64,000 nucleotides of DNA, from contig NC_092016.1 in the NCBI RefSeq assembly GCF_042242105.1, positions 10,802,501 through 10,866,500 of the forward strand, given 5' to 3'. This document shows, piece after piece, positions 1-13,825 of the stretch. The notes beneath the pieces were generated by a model. That model searched no databases. It saw only the letters and a program-made list of their open reading frames with translations, and was not told where the DNA came from. This DNA is from Pempheris klunzingeri (Eukaryota > Chordata > Actinopteri > Acropomatiformes > Pempheridae). Both the position numbers and the translations under genes were made by a program. Within the stretch, counting starts at the first letter, position 1, and every line of letters starts with the position of its first letter.

Positions 1-100
1 ACAACACCTAATGCATGCTGGGATAGGCTCCTGTCCCCCTGCTACTTTGCACAAAACCTTTAATTACTTAGACAGTGGACGGATTGATGACACTGGCGTA
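1..100. repeat. Interspersed repeat fragment (TGCTGGGATAGGCTCC family)
   Basis: The segment contains TGCTGGGATAGGCTCCTG followed by CCCCTG. This is the recognisable core of a very common fish repeat whose other end reads as a run of CCATCCAT and TACCGCTTATCC. It lies in a fan1 intron or upstream of the visible exons. A reverse-oriented piece of the same family lies at 1918-1968. The family name is not certain. Confidence 0.5.
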
Positions 101-120
101 TAAGCATATATAACAACACT

Positions 121-300
121 GGGACCCTAAAGGCCCCCAAACTCTGGAACAGTCTGCCTGTTAATCTTTTTACTTCAGTGACCTCCTTGAAATCTCCACT
201 AAAAACATTTTTTTATAAACCTAATTTTAATTACATTTCTGCATTACTTGGTCTTTATGCGCCTTGTCACTTTTAACTTCTTCTTTGTATTGAAATGTAA
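121..300 (+). repeat. Decayed LINE 3' end (reverse transcriptase C-terminus remnant)
   Basis: Conceptual translation gives a short stretch reading about APKLWNSLPVNL followed by LKSPLKTFFY. This resembles the end of non-LTR retrotransposon ORF2, where a PKLWNSLP-like motif is followed by a basic LKT-F block. No longer ORF survives. It is a fragment inside fan1 intronic DNA. Confidence 0.45.
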
Positions 301-393
301 GTATATAACTGCTGAAACATCACATCACCCCAAACATTTAAATTTTCAGATTTTCCTTTGCTAATGTCCATCTGTGCTGTTTATATATCAAAG

Positions 394-3300
394 AGGGTGA
401 TCTTCAGGACATAGAGGAGGCTCTGGATCTTCTGCCTGCTCCTGAACTCAAAGCTCTGGCTAAGACTTTCCATCTGGGTAGTTCTGGGACACAGAAACAG
501 CAGCTAGTGGATGGGCTTCTTCGTCTGAGCAGACAAAAGTCGCTCTTCTCTTTGACCCCTGCTCAAAACAACATTGGAGCTGTCATCCTCAAAAGGTGCG
601 ACGATCAAACATCGTTGTGTTCATTCACACTACTAGTGCTGCAGTAATATCACCCCTGTTCTCTCTAAACTTAAAGGGCAAAGCAGCTCGCAGGTTCCTG
701 TGTGCGTCTGTGTCGTAGTCCTCGGGCTGTCTTTTCTCGCGTCCTTCTACTCTTCTCTCTGACGGATACCATGGATGAGGAGGAGCTGGCGGCTGGCGGA
801 CAGAACCAGCTCTACACCATCCTGCTGGTCAACTCAGGACGGCTGGCCTTCCCTGACTACACAGTGCAGCGTACAGCCAAGGTGTTCAGGGACAGAGAGG
901 ATCTCATCAGGTGAGGGTCTGCCAAAGAGGTTAGATTGAGTTTACGGTATTTCATCTGCTCATGATTCCATCCTTCACACCAGATATGAAGCATCCATGC
1001 GAGCCCTGCAAGAATTAGTCTCAGCTATGCAGGGAGGTCAGTGGGAAGAAGCAATGGAGCTTTACACTGCTGCCAAAAGTGCCTGGCAGGAGCTGAGGGA
1101 AAACCATGACATCAGGTAGCAAACATGTATTTATTTGCTTCTGTCTAAAACAGAGATAAATTTGCCATGGATGTTGCTTAATGTTAACAGTCTGTTTGTG
1201 TTGGATAGTCACCAGCAGGACCTGCCTGTGTTCCTGCGCAGCTTCACCACAGGATGGGCTTACACTCGAATCTTATCCAGAGGGGTGGAGATTTTGCAGA
1301 GGCTACGTCGCTATGAGGTTTTCTGACCTTATCCACTTGCACAAATTCACGTATTTATGAAGTTAAAAGTATGTCATAGTTGAAGATGTTGATGAGTCTA
1401 CTTCTGTGTTAAAGGAAGCAGTGGAGGTGCTGCAGTCCTTACTGCTGCAGACCGTTTACTGCCCTGACAGCCGTGGGAGATGGTGGGACAGACTGGCACT
1501 AAACCTTCACCAGCACCTAAAAAAACCTGAGCAAGTGAGCACCAGACCAGTATCTGTGGTTTCTTTGACCTTTTAAAGACATTTTTCATCATTTATCCTT
1601 TTTGTGTGACTCAGTGATAGCTGTCGTTTTCATTTGTTTGACGGTGGTCTTTGCGCCCAGGCTATTTGTGCTATCAGAGATGGGCTGTCAGACTCTCTGG
1701 TGCGAACTGGACACAAACTCTCCCTTCATCAGAGAGCTGTTAGGATGAAAGAGTCTGCCAGCTTCAAGAAGCATCGCCTGCTGCTAAAAGACCTGCCCAC
1801 TATCCAAGTCCAAGATGTCAGACATGTAAGTTTAGCACAAAATGTCAGTATTTGGATTTCCAGGAAAATGTGTTAATTGTTGGGTGTTTATCACATAACA
1901 GACTTATTCATTCAACTATCCATTCATCCATTATCTGTACCGCTTATCCCCAGAGGGTCGCACTAGAGCCAAATAATAGATTTATGAATTCATGTTGGTA
2001 CTTTGTCTGCAGGTGACCATCCGTGGACAGCTGTTCCCTACTGAGGGTGGTATGGGGAAGTCTAGGTTTCTCATACCAGCAAATGAAGAGGGGGATGAGA
2101 GTGCTAATGCTACTGTAATATGCTCTGTGGAAGAGCTGTCTTTAGCACATTACCGCCAACAAGGCTTCGATCAAGGTAAGTGGTTTTGCTTCGCCTATTG
2201 AAATATTTTGGTATCCTTTCATCACCCTAACATTGTATTGCCATTGTTGGTGTGATAGGGATCCATGGAGAGGGCTCAACATTCTCAACACTGTTTGCTC
2301 TTCTGCTATGGGACATTGTTTTTATAGAGGGTATTCCAGATGTTTTCAGAAATCCATACCAGGTAAAGCAAGTTTTACGTATACATATCTATATATATAT
2401 ATATTTTGTGGAATTACCTCTGCATCTATAGCAGTTTAACTCATCTTCCTTATTTTCTCACAGACATGCCCGCTGGATCTTTACACCGACTGTTTCTATG
2501 AGAACAGAAAGGAAGCAATCGATTCCCGTGTACAGTTACTCAGAGAGTCACCTGTGGAGACTCTGTGCGACATGCTGGAAGATGTCTGGACCTCCCAGGA
2601 GGGCAAAGTGTGTTCATTAGTTAGCTGGGAGCGATTCTCATCCCTTCAACAGGCACAGGTATTTACCGTCACTCCTGTAAATATAGACTCACTGGCCACA
2701 TTATTAGGTATACCTTTAAAATCAAATACAATCCAATACAACAGCTCAGCCATTGATTGTTGAGTCGACTGTTCAGTTTTGACTGACAGTGTCAGCGAGG
2801 TATTGATGCAACTATAAGTTTATTATTGAGGTTGTATTTTGCAGTTGTGTGGAACTGGATTTCATTATATTGAGAAGTGTTTTTAATATTTTGCTCACCC
2901 CATTTACAAACATGGGGGGTGGATTTTAGAAACACATCACACTCTACAATCTCAATATTAAACATATAGTTGAATTAATCTCTATGCATGTATCAACACA
3001 TAATTCATTATATAAATGTTGTAAATGCACAAATGCAATGTTTTTCTCTCATTATATCTAGTCACACTGGGAAAGTTGCTAATACGCTATGATGAATGAC
3101 TAGAATTAGATGTGTGTCCACATGTGTTACTGTAATCCTAACATGGTACTAACGTAACAGCTTTTGTACTCTTATTTACAGTCTCTTGTGTCATGCATGG
3201 GTGGAGCCTTCTTAGGAGGGGTAATAGCACGTATGTCGAAAGACTACAGACACTGCCGTGCAGGTTTGCCTGATCTAGTGGTGTGGAACACATCAAGTAA

Positions 3301-3589
3301 CAGCTACAAGGTGAGATCACATGGCATCATGGCTCTCTGAATTAGTTTCCTTTGTGGGTTCACACATTTTGTGGTACCTGATTCTTTTAAGTCTGGTTAC
3401 ATGGACAGTACTGCAGCATGCAATGTAACATGAGGCGTCTTGTTGTCATAGCTGGTGGAGGTGAAGGGGCCCAATGACCGGCTGTCTCAGAAGCAACAGA
3501 TCTGGCTGGATGAGCTGCAGAAACTGGGGGCTGATGTGGAGGTGTGTCACGTGGTGGCAACTGGAGCCAGAGGAGCTCGTCGGGAATAA
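394..3589 (+). CDS. fan1: FANCD2/FANCI-associated nuclease 1, C-terminal part (5' end outside window)
   Basis: FAN1 is a structure-specific 5' flap endo/exonuclease that acts in nuclear interstrand-crosslink repair with FANCD2-FANCI. Eleven in-frame exons are visible: about 394-595, 677-910, 984-1115, 1209-1317, 1415-1534, 1661-1825, 2013-2175, 2259-2362, 2464-2658, 3182-3310 and 3452-3589 (stop TAA 3587-3589). Together they encode about 560 residues, roughly the C-terminal half of a protein of about 1000 aa. Recognisable blocks are [13 protein letters not shown] (SAP/TPR side), [19 protein letters not shown], and [13 protein letters not shown] ahead of the VRR-NUC domain. The last two exons carry the VRR-NUC catalytic motifs GLPDLVVW and [12 protein letters not shown], so the PD...ExK core is intact. 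The first exon boundary is the least certain because its acceptor is weak. I see no frameshift or internal stop. The SAP and UBZ N-terminus lies to the left of the window. Confidence 0.93.
1918..1968 (-). repeat. Interspersed repeat fragment in fan1 intron
   Basis: The sequence reads CATTCATCCATTATCTGTAC then CGCTTATCC and GGGTCGC. This is the complementary end of the common fish repeat whose core is TGCTGGGATAGGCTCC. Only about 50 bp remain, between fan1 exons ending at 1825 and starting at 2013. Confidence 0.5.
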
Positions 3590-4161
3590 ACAGACACTGA
3601 AGAACTGACTGATAAGACTTTGCTGCTAATTAAGCACAGTGTGTTCAAAATGGAAACAACAGAATCTCTGGAAAAAAAAACTTACTGGATTCTGGGTGGA
3701 CGTTGATGTTGATCTCAAAAACCGAAATTTATCTTCCTTGTATCACAAATGTCATGTCAAGAAACGTGACTTGTGACATGTGGCATTATCACCAAGGAAA
3801 CCACTGATTTCAACAGGAGGAGGTGCATCATTGCATCATGAGGTGATCTGAATGCCGTGATCCGAAATGGTTTGCTTACAGATTATCAGAGCCAATGCGT
3901 GACAGAAAATGGATCCAACAACCACACCAATTTGACGGTGTTTCCTCTCCTTTGGCAGCACTGTATTCTCAGGATCTTTGGTTGCTAAGCAACGAAAACT
4001 CACATTTAGTTGGCTGCTTAATAATTGCATGACAGCTCTATGAGTTTGTTATACAAGTAATTACTGTGATAACATGCCTATAAATATGCTGGTTTGTCAC
4101 TACTCCAACTGAAAAAAACATCAGTTGGGTACCAAGAAAGAAATAATGGGGATAAGATAAT
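3590..4161. other. fan1 3' flank / fan1-adam10 intergenic spacer
   Basis: No coding exon is seen. An AATAAA hexamer at 3585-3590 overlaps the fan1 stop codon. The next hexamers lie at 4285-4290, inside a repeat, and near 4766 and 4805, in the presumed adam10 leader. The fan1 polyadenylation site is therefore not fixed by the sequence alone. Confidence 0.5.
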
Positions 4162-4428
4162 AGGGTTGCAATTAGGGTTTAAAGTTTCTGAAAATGGTCA
4201 AAATGCTCATCGTGATTTTCACATTTCTTGTTTGGTCCAAACTCCAAATTGTTCAGCTTACTATATCAACCATCACACACAACAAATAAAGGCAGCAAAT
4301 CGTCACCTGTGGGAAGCCGGAACTTGGGAACATTTAAGGGTTTTTGATTTTAAATGACGCAAATGATGAATTGATTCTCAGTCCGACTGCCAATTAATTA
4401 TCCGTTGATCAAATAATCAACAAAAGGT
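4162..4428. repeat. Small inverted-repeat DNA element (AGGGYTGCAACTAA family, hAT-like MITE)
   Basis: It begins AGGGTTGCAATTA and ends with AATTAATTATCCGTTGAT-type sequence. The middle resembles the family core, with GAAAATGGT and TTGTTTGGTCC. It is non-coding. Other copies in the window are at 7735-7850 (partial), 42362-42868 and 52615-52908. The superfamily assignment is from memory of teleost repeats. Confidence 0.5.
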
Positions 4429-4599
4429 TTGAGCTCTATAAAATAATATGTAATGGTATAAAAGAGGTCACTGCACTGTCTTGGTGTGTGAAATGTAGGA
4501 ACAGATGTGATATGATGATGTTGACACTGAATTAAAAAGCAACTCTGATATAATTTCCCAGTTTTTCTAATGCGCCTGTAATGGTGGAGGCAGATGTAT

Positions 4600-4836
4600 A
4601 CACTGCATGCATTACATTGCACCCAGGCCTGGTGAGTGCTGTGCCTGGGCGGACTGTGATGTATGCAGGCCTGGATCATGGATGCATTTGGGGGAAGGGA
4701 TGCCGAGCCGCGCTGCGTCTGACGTCATGACGCAGGAGAGAGAGGAGGCGATGAGAGGAAGGTGCAATAAACACACAGGGCGTCTGCGCCTATCTAAGTA
4801 GGACAATAAAGTGAAAACGGCATCAATGCTCTAACA
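4600..4836 (+). promoter_or_regulatory. adam10: Putative adam10 promoter / 5' leader with a full CRE
   Basis: A CpG-containing stretch directly precedes the adam10 start. It carries a perfect palindromic cAMP-response element TGACGTCA at 4720-4727, followed at once by the half-site-like TGACGCA. The start codon is at 4837. No TATA box is obvious. The transcription start is not determinable from sequence. The role of CREB/ATF factors is inferred. Confidence 0.5.
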
Positions 4837-7800
4837 ATGGATCTGGCTGAGATGCTTCTCCTTAAAGTTTTCCTCTTCGTGTACTTGCTAAACTACACCC
4901 AAGGTGAGTGGGGCATTTTGAGAGAAAACCGCACAAGTAAGTGTTGAATCCACGAAGCAGAGAGGAGCAGAAAGGCTGATAGCCCGCTAGCTAACAGGAG
5001 GGATCAGCAGGGCCTGCTTGTTATGAAGAGGACTGCACCCTTTTTGCCGTATTACTTCAAGCTAAGAAATGATGCATAGCGCAAAAGCTAACTCGGGTCC
5101 GTGCAGTTGATTGAAATGAACCGATATCGGTGGGTTATTTCTGCGTGTTGTCACCGTTTTTGTTGTCAGGTTTAGTCGGTTTTGTTGTTATCGTGCGAAT
5201 AGCGCCGACAGCCATTGTTATGAGAAGACGGAGCTGCCGACTGGGTTAACGGACCGTTAGCTTTGTACTAGCTAACACTTTAGCCGCTAGCGTTGCGATT
5301 TATGTCAGAAAATATAAAGTTAGCCTCTGACATGATGTTACTTACACCTGGGGTCATCGTTTGATATTTATTTTACACAACTTCTCCGGCTCGCTTGCCT
5401 AATTTAGTTTACTGTGTTGGTAACAGGTTATATCTTATGGTGTTCTCGATATTCTCTATGTAACATACTTAAAACTTATAATAACTCTGGATTCAATATC
5501 TTGAGAGGGATTGTTTGTCTGCTTCTTATTTTTTGTGGCTATGATAATAATGCCCGTTTGTAAAATGCTGTATTGTATTTTGCGATGTACCTACGGGATC
5601 CTATACCTGCTATGTTTGCTTTTAAGTCTCATACCAGCGAAATATAATAAGCGAAATGTCACTCGGATTTACTTCTGCAGAAGTCTCACTTATTTAGTCC
5701 ATATTTATATGTGTCAGGATTTTTAATCTGAAGATGGACCCCTTGTCAAACTGTCAAAAGTAGCAAATGCAACTTTTTCCCATAATGATGTCTTTTCGCG
5801 TGGTGAAAATCATCATTAAAGGATGCATGTGTTTGTGCTTCACCGTGTAATTTAGTCAATCTGTTGTTGGTGTTTGAGTAATTCAGGTGTATTTGTGTGA
5901 TCACTGAAATAAATGTAGGAATCCGGCATCTTTGTGTTTGCTCAATGTTTCTCATCTTATTTGTCGCAAGCTTTGAGAAAATTAAGATACTTGAGAATAG
6001 TCATGGCCCTCACTTCTCATAGTCACCTCAATGAAAAATTTAATGTTAGCACCTAAATATTTCATACTGCATGTGAGCAGAGAACTAGCTGAAGCCTGGT
6101 CTACATCCCCATCGTTGTTACATATTTGAACTGAGTCCTGTAATTTATGGCTCGCAAGTCAGATAATAATTACCTATCTGACAGCACTAATTACACATAC
6201 TGCATTTACTGAAAATACTTTCTTTTGGTTTAGGTGCTACATTACAGGGCAAAGACGTGATCTTACAGACACACCAGTAAGCTTAGTGTGCCGTCTAAAC
6301 ATCGAAAAACTAACTCTCTCATATGGCTGAAACAAAATCACTCTGTTTTCTTGAAATTGAGTTTGTCAGACTGCTCTTTAGTGTGAAGCAGTTGGTGAAA
6401 TGGGTGGAGGCGCTTGAGAATCTTTTTCCTTCGAGCCCACCACCCACTCTTCTGGTGGCGAAATAATAATGCTGTGACGCTGGGGGCTGTTGTTAAGCAC
6501 AGCTCCAAAACTGGCATCCATTTGACTTAAATAGATTTAGCTGAATTTTAATACACAGGCCACCCTGGTTTGCTGTCAGTTTCCATCAATTTAATCCTGC
6601 CTGTCAAATATCTGGCTGATCATCCATTTTTGGGCACCTAAATTATCCTAACATGTACCATGCCTCACTTATTTACTCTGAAACGTAGCTGTTATACTCC
6701 ACCAACCTGAAGGGCTCAAAAGTGAGTGTTTAATGCTTAACAATATTGCCAAGCACGCAAAACAAGAGTTCTAGTTTTTCAGCCATCTGCTAAGAATAGC
6801 TGATGTGACAGACACACTGTGATATCACATCTACTACAGACTTATGGATGTGGATGTTGGTATTTTTTCTACATTTGGTAGTGCACATTTCGTCTTTTAC
6901 CTTTTCATAATCTTTCATTCCTGTAAAATTATCTCAGGGACGTTTTTACACATTGTTTTGGTCCAGTTACACATTCAAGCTAGAATGAAGCAGAAAAAGA
7001 TTGTATTTATACACTTGGGATGGCAGTGTGGTCAACTACTTTGATTCTTTAAGTATCTGCATTTCATAAAGTTTCAAAAGGATTGTATTTTTCGTTGTTT
7101 TTGCAGATAACGAGTTTCTCTGTTCTCTTCACACAGGACATTATAGAAACCCCCTGAACAAGTACATCCGTCACTATGAAGGCCTGTCCTACGACACAGA
7201 GCTTGTGTACAGCAAACATCAGAGGGCCAAAAGAGCGCTCTCTCATGAAGACAAGTTCCTTCATTTAGACTTTCATGCCCATGGAAGGTTTGTCAGCTTT
7301 TTCAGATATTAACCTGAAGGGAAATTCTGTCTCTTTATTTACCTGTCTGTCTATTTAGTTGCAAAGTTTATGCCTATATTGTTTGTGATTTAAGGTTTAG
7401 GTCAGCTGTAGTACAGCCGATTGAAAGCCATTTACATTTAATCCTGTTTTAAGAAATCATGGTCAGAGGTCAGCTGCATCATACTGGCTCCATAGTAAGG
7501 ATGAATTTTAAATCTCAGCCTTGGTTCCAGCCATTTGTATGGTCTCCATAGTCAATTTGTTGGTCTATTGACGGAAAATTAACTTAACTTAAATTAAAAT
7601 ATCAGACATTCCCTAATTCCTCAGTTGTGAGGATTTGCTGCTTTTCTTTGCCTTGTGTGATAGTAAACTAATACTTTTTCGTCTTAGGACTGTTGGTTGG
7701 ATAAAACAAGCTATTGGAAGACATTTTTGCTTTAGATAATTGTCACAGACATTTTCTGACACTTGTAGACCGAAAAAATTAAATGATTGCTTTAGAAGAT

Positions 7801-10800
7801 TTAATCAGCAGATTAATTGAAAATGAAGATAATTATTATTTTCAGCCCTAGTGTGGGATTGTTCTGATTTCCTGTCACAATCTAAATCCAGGTGCATGTT
7901 AAGTTAGCCCTGTGATGAATCAGGTTATTCTATTGTATTTCTGTGTATTTGATACCTGGGTGGGAATCCATTCACGTCATAGGAAGAATAATAGAAGGAT
8001 GGATGGATACATATAGTCCTTGTTATGGTTCTTCATCCAGCATTTTGAAGAGGTGGTGTTGTGTGATAGAAAGTGTCTTCACTCCCCGTGACAAAGTCAA
8101 GACCATCTGGCTGGGAGCTTGGCAAGAGCTGTTTCTCGTCCTGCCTGTAGCAGGGCCTGCTGTTCTCCAACTCTGATGTTGCTTAATAGGGAAGAAAACG
8201 ATAAGAGATGTGCAAACAGGCATACGGAACGAAGATGTCTGTTCCTTTGAAAAACAGAAATGTGTCAGCTTCTTGTCCCTTGAATTCATGACAAAGCTAG
8301 CGACACAACTCCAATTCTTACATTTAATTTGCAGCAGCCCATCCACCATCCGCTTGCTGGTTTTGTGTTTTCTCAGATAGAATTTAATGTTTCTTACATT
8401 CCCCCCCCCGAGATTAAGTCGTAACACAAAACAACTGTGCTTCAGTAGGTTCTGCACACAAATATGACCAGATTTCTGTGCCACCATGTCAAGTTTGACC
8501 ATATTTTTCTGATCTTAATTTTACAAAGACCTCTGTTTCCTTACTGTTTCCTTACAGTTTATTACACTGCTGTGCCTAACCTACAGAACAGTAACCTACA
8601 CACAATGTGAGCATACAATAAGAGCACTGTTAATGTGTTACATGAAACCCAAGGTTTACTGCAACATCTTTGTTTCCCTGTCATATGTTTGATCAACCAA
8701 AAACGGCATTGTTTCAAGATGCCTTTATTTTCTGTTTCCTCTCATACAAGATGAAGACCGCAGTTCCCTCTCTGCAACGGAAAAAAGCTTAGATGCTTTC
8801 TCTCTGCCAAACCGTGCCCTTCCTTTCACCCATATTCCTCTTTCATTTGCATTTTCCTTTTTCTCAGAGGCCGTGTGAATATTGCTTACCTCCCAAAGAG
8901 AGGCCAAATTCACTTCCACACTCTGTGATATGAATAATACAAGCAGACAGTTTTGGAACATCAGGGAAACAAACTTCTAGAATTATAAATAACGCTGTTG
9001 TCCCACGTTGAAGCTTGTATTATCACATTCAAGTATCATCTGTTTTCCCCATTGACTATAGATTGAATTCTTTGATTGCAGGCATTTTAATTTACGAATG
9101 AAGAGGGATACCACCTTGTTTGCCCAAGATTTGAAGGTGGATGTTTCAGGAGAAGAGATTCCATTTGATACCTCTCATATCTACACTGGAGAAATCTATG
9201 GTAAGACTGCCTTTCTCATTTTAATACCACTGTGTTGATGTTACATGGAGAAAGGCATTTTTCAAATCGCTAGCATGTGTTTTTCTGAAAAACAAATACC
9301 CAATCTTGTGAATCCTCTTACCTCTGTGATTTTGATTCCCAGGTGAGAAAGGTACCCTAACTCATGGCGCCATCGTGGATGGTAAATTTGAGGGCTTCAT
9401 TCAGAGCTACCACGGCACCTACTACGTGGAGCCTGCTGAGAGATACCTGGGGGGGAAAGACGTGCCCTTCCATTCAGTCATCTATCACGAAGATGACATA
9501 CGTGAGTCCAACAACATCAGCTGCACAAGTACTTTGACAGGCCATTGTTTTGTAATCATCGTGTCTGTGTAATTGGATGCACACATATGCAAATGTGTGA
9601 TCGGGAAAGTGTAAGGTTAGGACAGCTGAGTTGATGGAGGCAGGCTGGTGTGATCGCCCTCCAGGGAGCAGAGATACCCGCGGTGCTCATTAGCTGAGTA
9701 ACACAATCTTTCTCTCGAGCTACAGGCTCATTTTATCAGTCTTTACTATGTTGGTACTGATAGTAGGCACCAAGCTTACTCAGAGCACTACACTGGCACC
9801 CTGTAATTTCAAGTCAACTGTGTACATGCAGTATATGGCTGAGGGGCAAATTAAACAGAAATGTGAGAGGAATCGCTAATGAGAGTGAAAGGGAAGTATC
9901 AGCTCACATAGCAAAGCTAAGCTCAAGTGGCGTGTAAGTACAGCCATTAGCTGATCATGAATAGCACCACAAATAGAGTGACCCAGGGGGTTAAGTAGCT
10001 AACATTGTCTCCCATAATCCTAACAGTGTTGTGTCTACCTCTCTCACACAGACTACCCGCACAAGTACGGCCCAGAGGGAGGCTGTGCTGACAGCACAGT
10101 GTTTGAAAGGATGAGGAAGTACCAAGCCTCTGCCCTAGAGGGCCCACCCAAGGTGAACTTCACCACACACACCACAAGAGACCCTTACAGTGTCTTTTCA
10201 AGAGATCATTTGCCTTTTGGGAAAAATGTCATGTTTCCTAATTATATTGACTGGTGAGAATAGCCTTTCTCAGCTCAATTAATGGATGTGTACACAATTA
10301 ATTAGTTGCTCATATGAACAGCAAGAAAAGAATATAGTCGTTTATAGTCGTAAAGCTTTACACCTCACTGTATTAATTATGGCTGTATGCAGTAATGCCT
10401 GGTTTTGTGTTTGAAATTGAAAGAGCAACTAAACACCAGGCTGAAGAGAAATGTTCTGTCCTCTTTGGCGTAAAGTTTTTCAGGCCTGTCTGACCTCTGA
10501 CCTCTGGTCTGGATGGGTCCAAAGGGTGCTCTGTGCCCCTGTAACCACACCCAACAGTGATGTCACGGTGTCTTAAAGTACGCCTGCACATCGCTGCAAC
10601 AGGGTGAGAAGTTAAGCTACTGGATGTCAGCAAAAACGATGAAAGATTTTCAGGGGATGTTAACGCACTCCTGAAAATGCACAACAAATAGCGAAAATAG
10701 TAAATGTCGATTATTCCCGTTGAAACTATATGAAACGCATCACTTCTCATTGACACATGACACAAGTAAGCTTGGATACTGTGTTGTTAAGTAATTAAAC

Positions 10801-13794
10801 ATTAGTTAACCCTGACAAAAAAAACTCCTCGTGTCGTACGTCTTTTTCCAATCCAAACAAAAATATTAGCTGCTAATGACATATGTCCTTGTTTGATTAT
10901 ATTTCTATTATTAGTTGTATTCATGTATATTGATGTTTCTTTTCAATACATGTTTTCCAAACCAAAACATTCCTGTTAATGGCCATTTATTGTGCTTTTG
11001 TTCCTATTATCTCCTCCTTTTTCCCCACCACATTCTTCTATGTACATGTATATACTGTACATGTTCCTCAGCAGAGTTGCAGTTCATGAGCATACTGCTG
11101 CTAAAAAACCCACAGCCTAAAAATACCAGACATTATTTATTTAGCCACTGTTTGGATGGAAATGTTATATATGTTTTATTTAGCCATCTATTTCTTACTC
11201 TCCATCTCCGGTGCTGTTCACACCAGGAGCTCCACACTGAGGACGGCTCTAATGACGCCGTGCTGCTGAGGAAGAAGAGGATGGCCCAGGTTGAGAAAAA
11301 CACCTGCCAGCTTTTCATTCAGACTGACCACCTCTTCTTCAAGTACTACAGGACCAGAGAGGCTGTCATTGCTCAGGTAATACACACCCACTGCCACTCA
11401 CTAGACACATGCCACTCTGGTGCTGTTAGAAGTACATGTATGTGCTTTTGTCTGATGTTGATGGAGATGCGCATTTTTAACCAGAAGTAGCATGTAAAAA
11501 TATTCAGGCTAATTAGTGTTGGAGTAATAACTCTTCTTACTCTGCAAGGGGGCTAGTCGTAACACAACAACAAACATAAAGAAGTCCCTTTAAATTGTGG
11601 TTGTACACAGTAAAACTTGGTTTCCTGTTTGAAATTTAGTTTTAGTTTAAGTTCAAAACCACCCTGAATAACAAGATTTAACATGTTAAGTAGTGAGCTT
11701 TAGCACTGCTGGTAGGTGTAGTTTTTTACCTTTGGATCGAGCTGGGCTAGCTGTTTCTCTGTCTCCAGTTTTTGTGCTAAGCTTCATATTTATTGTATGG
11801 ACATGAGGGTGATATCAATCGCTTCATCCAAGCCTCTACAAGAATTCCTACAAGCTTTTTCTCAAACTATACCTTTTTGAAATTCAGCAAAAAAGTGGCA
11901 TTAGTTCTCCACAAAAACACAATGAACAAGTAAACATGTCTAATTTTGGATGCTTCGTTGTTAGTCTATTATTAGTGAAACTACTGACTGCACACAATAC
12001 AGAGAAACAAACAAAATCACAGTTGTTTCAGACAGTCTGCACTATGCAGACAAAAGAGTGATATTTACTGGGTAACTGGTTATACAAGCTGATAATGCAG
12101 GTACTTGTGGGGTTGTCCTGATCAGGTTCGTCATTTTAACCAGCGAAAGTGACAGTCAGTGCCAACTAAAAATGAGAAACTGCTAGCTGAATGTTTTATA
12201 CACTGATCTTTGCTAATAAGGGCAGAGAGGTAACAGATTTGTTACATTCAGAGCTTAGCGTATCCGTGTATGTCACCAACCTCACATCTGACCTCTGTCA
12301 ATCACCAGTGAAGCCAATTTATTTTTCACATTCATGCACCCTTTATTTTCACTTACACACAGCAGAGAGCTCCTTCTGTAGAGAGGCTGGCTGTAAAGGA
12401 AACTGTGCTGCAACACTATTGTGCCTTGACATTTGCAGTAAAGCTTTTTCATTATATCTTATTTCAGATCTCCAGTCATGTCAAGGCCATTGATGCGATC
12501 TATCAGGGCACAGACTTCATGGGCATTCGTAACATCAGCTTCATGGTGAAAAGGATCAGGGTAAGTCATGCACTGATTTTTAAATCTTGTGTTGATTTTA
12601 AGTGTACACTTTAGATTTGGACACTTCCTCCCTCATCATCGTTCTCTTGTGTAGATAAACACCACAAGTGACGAGCGGGACAGGTCCAACCCCTTCCGCT
12701 TTGCCAACATCGGGGTGGAGAAGTTCCTGGAGCTTAACTCTGAGCAGAACCATGACGACTACTGCTTGGCTTATGTTTTCACGGACAGAGACTTTGATGA
12801 CGGGGTATTGGGCCTGGCCTGGGTCGGAGCCCCTTCAGGTACTGAAACACCCTCAGCGTGTCATCTTTCATCAGCAACTGCAAAAAAAGAAATCTGTCTT
12901 ATTTTTAAAGCAAGATATGAATACATCAATTTTTAAGCATTATGTATAATGCACCATATTCTTTGTATTAGGTTGTAGGCACATTATCGTTTGGGACACT
13001 CAGTCTTGGTAGAATATGAGATTATTGTAGAATAACATTTGATCTTTGCAGCATAAGTTCATTGTGGCTTATCTGCATTGTACATTGCAGCTGCAACAAG
13101 AAAAAGTGTCATTTGGGATTGCAAATGCTGACTGATTCAGAGTCTTATGAGAACCAACTGCAGCTTCAAATATCAACCCAGACAATATGCAGATGCCCAT
13201 AATTCCCAAAGGTTGGGTTGCACTCTGTTACCGACGTGGTGCAGTGAAATAAAAGTTTTTTTCTGTGCTACATTCTTAATTTGAAGTTTTAATTTGAAAA
13301 TCTTACTCTGTTGAAATCTTTCATTTAGTTTGCGAGGGCATGTGTCTCCAACAAACAAAAGACAAAAAAATGTGCCTTACACTCATCATGTTTAGTAGTA
13401 GTAGGCATTATGTCATGTGGACAAAGTTGTCATGACACGAATCAGACCCCCCCCCCCTCCCTTTTCAGTGAGCAAAATCATTCATGTTTTGTAGCTGTGG
13501 TTTAGAAGGTTTGTTCCAGCTTGTGCTTTTAATTCCCAGGGAGCTCGGGAGGCATCTGTGAAAAAAGCAAGCTGTACTCGGATGGAAAAAAGAAGTCTCT
13601 CAACACTGGTATAATCACCGTACAGAACTATGCCTCCCACGTACCTCCAAAAGTCTCCCATATCACTTTTGCACATGAAGTAGGACACAACTTTGGCTCC
13701 CCGGTGAGTTACTTAGATGTACCACACTCATGTAGAGTGAGAATGAATTAATTAGGCTCATACACTTTGTCCTTTCTTCTTTTAACCTGTCATA

Positions 13795-13825
<31 letters not shown>

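Noticed and set aside
8023..8502. 159-aa open frame on the - strand inside adam10 intron 2
   Set aside because: No recognisable domain, no splice or promoter support, and composition of intronic DNA.
10153..10258. Open frame continuing past adam10 exon 5 into [15 protein letters not shown], with a better-looking donor (TG|gtgaga) at about 10254
   Set aside because: Using that donor puts the next exon (11227) out of frame, while AAG|gtgaac at 10152 joins in phase and gives a normal-length prodomain.
10915..11490. 191-aa + strand frame overlapping adam10 exon 6
   Set aside because: Its first two thirds is intron and it overlaps the real exon (11227-11376) out of register at the splice site; only the exon part is coding.
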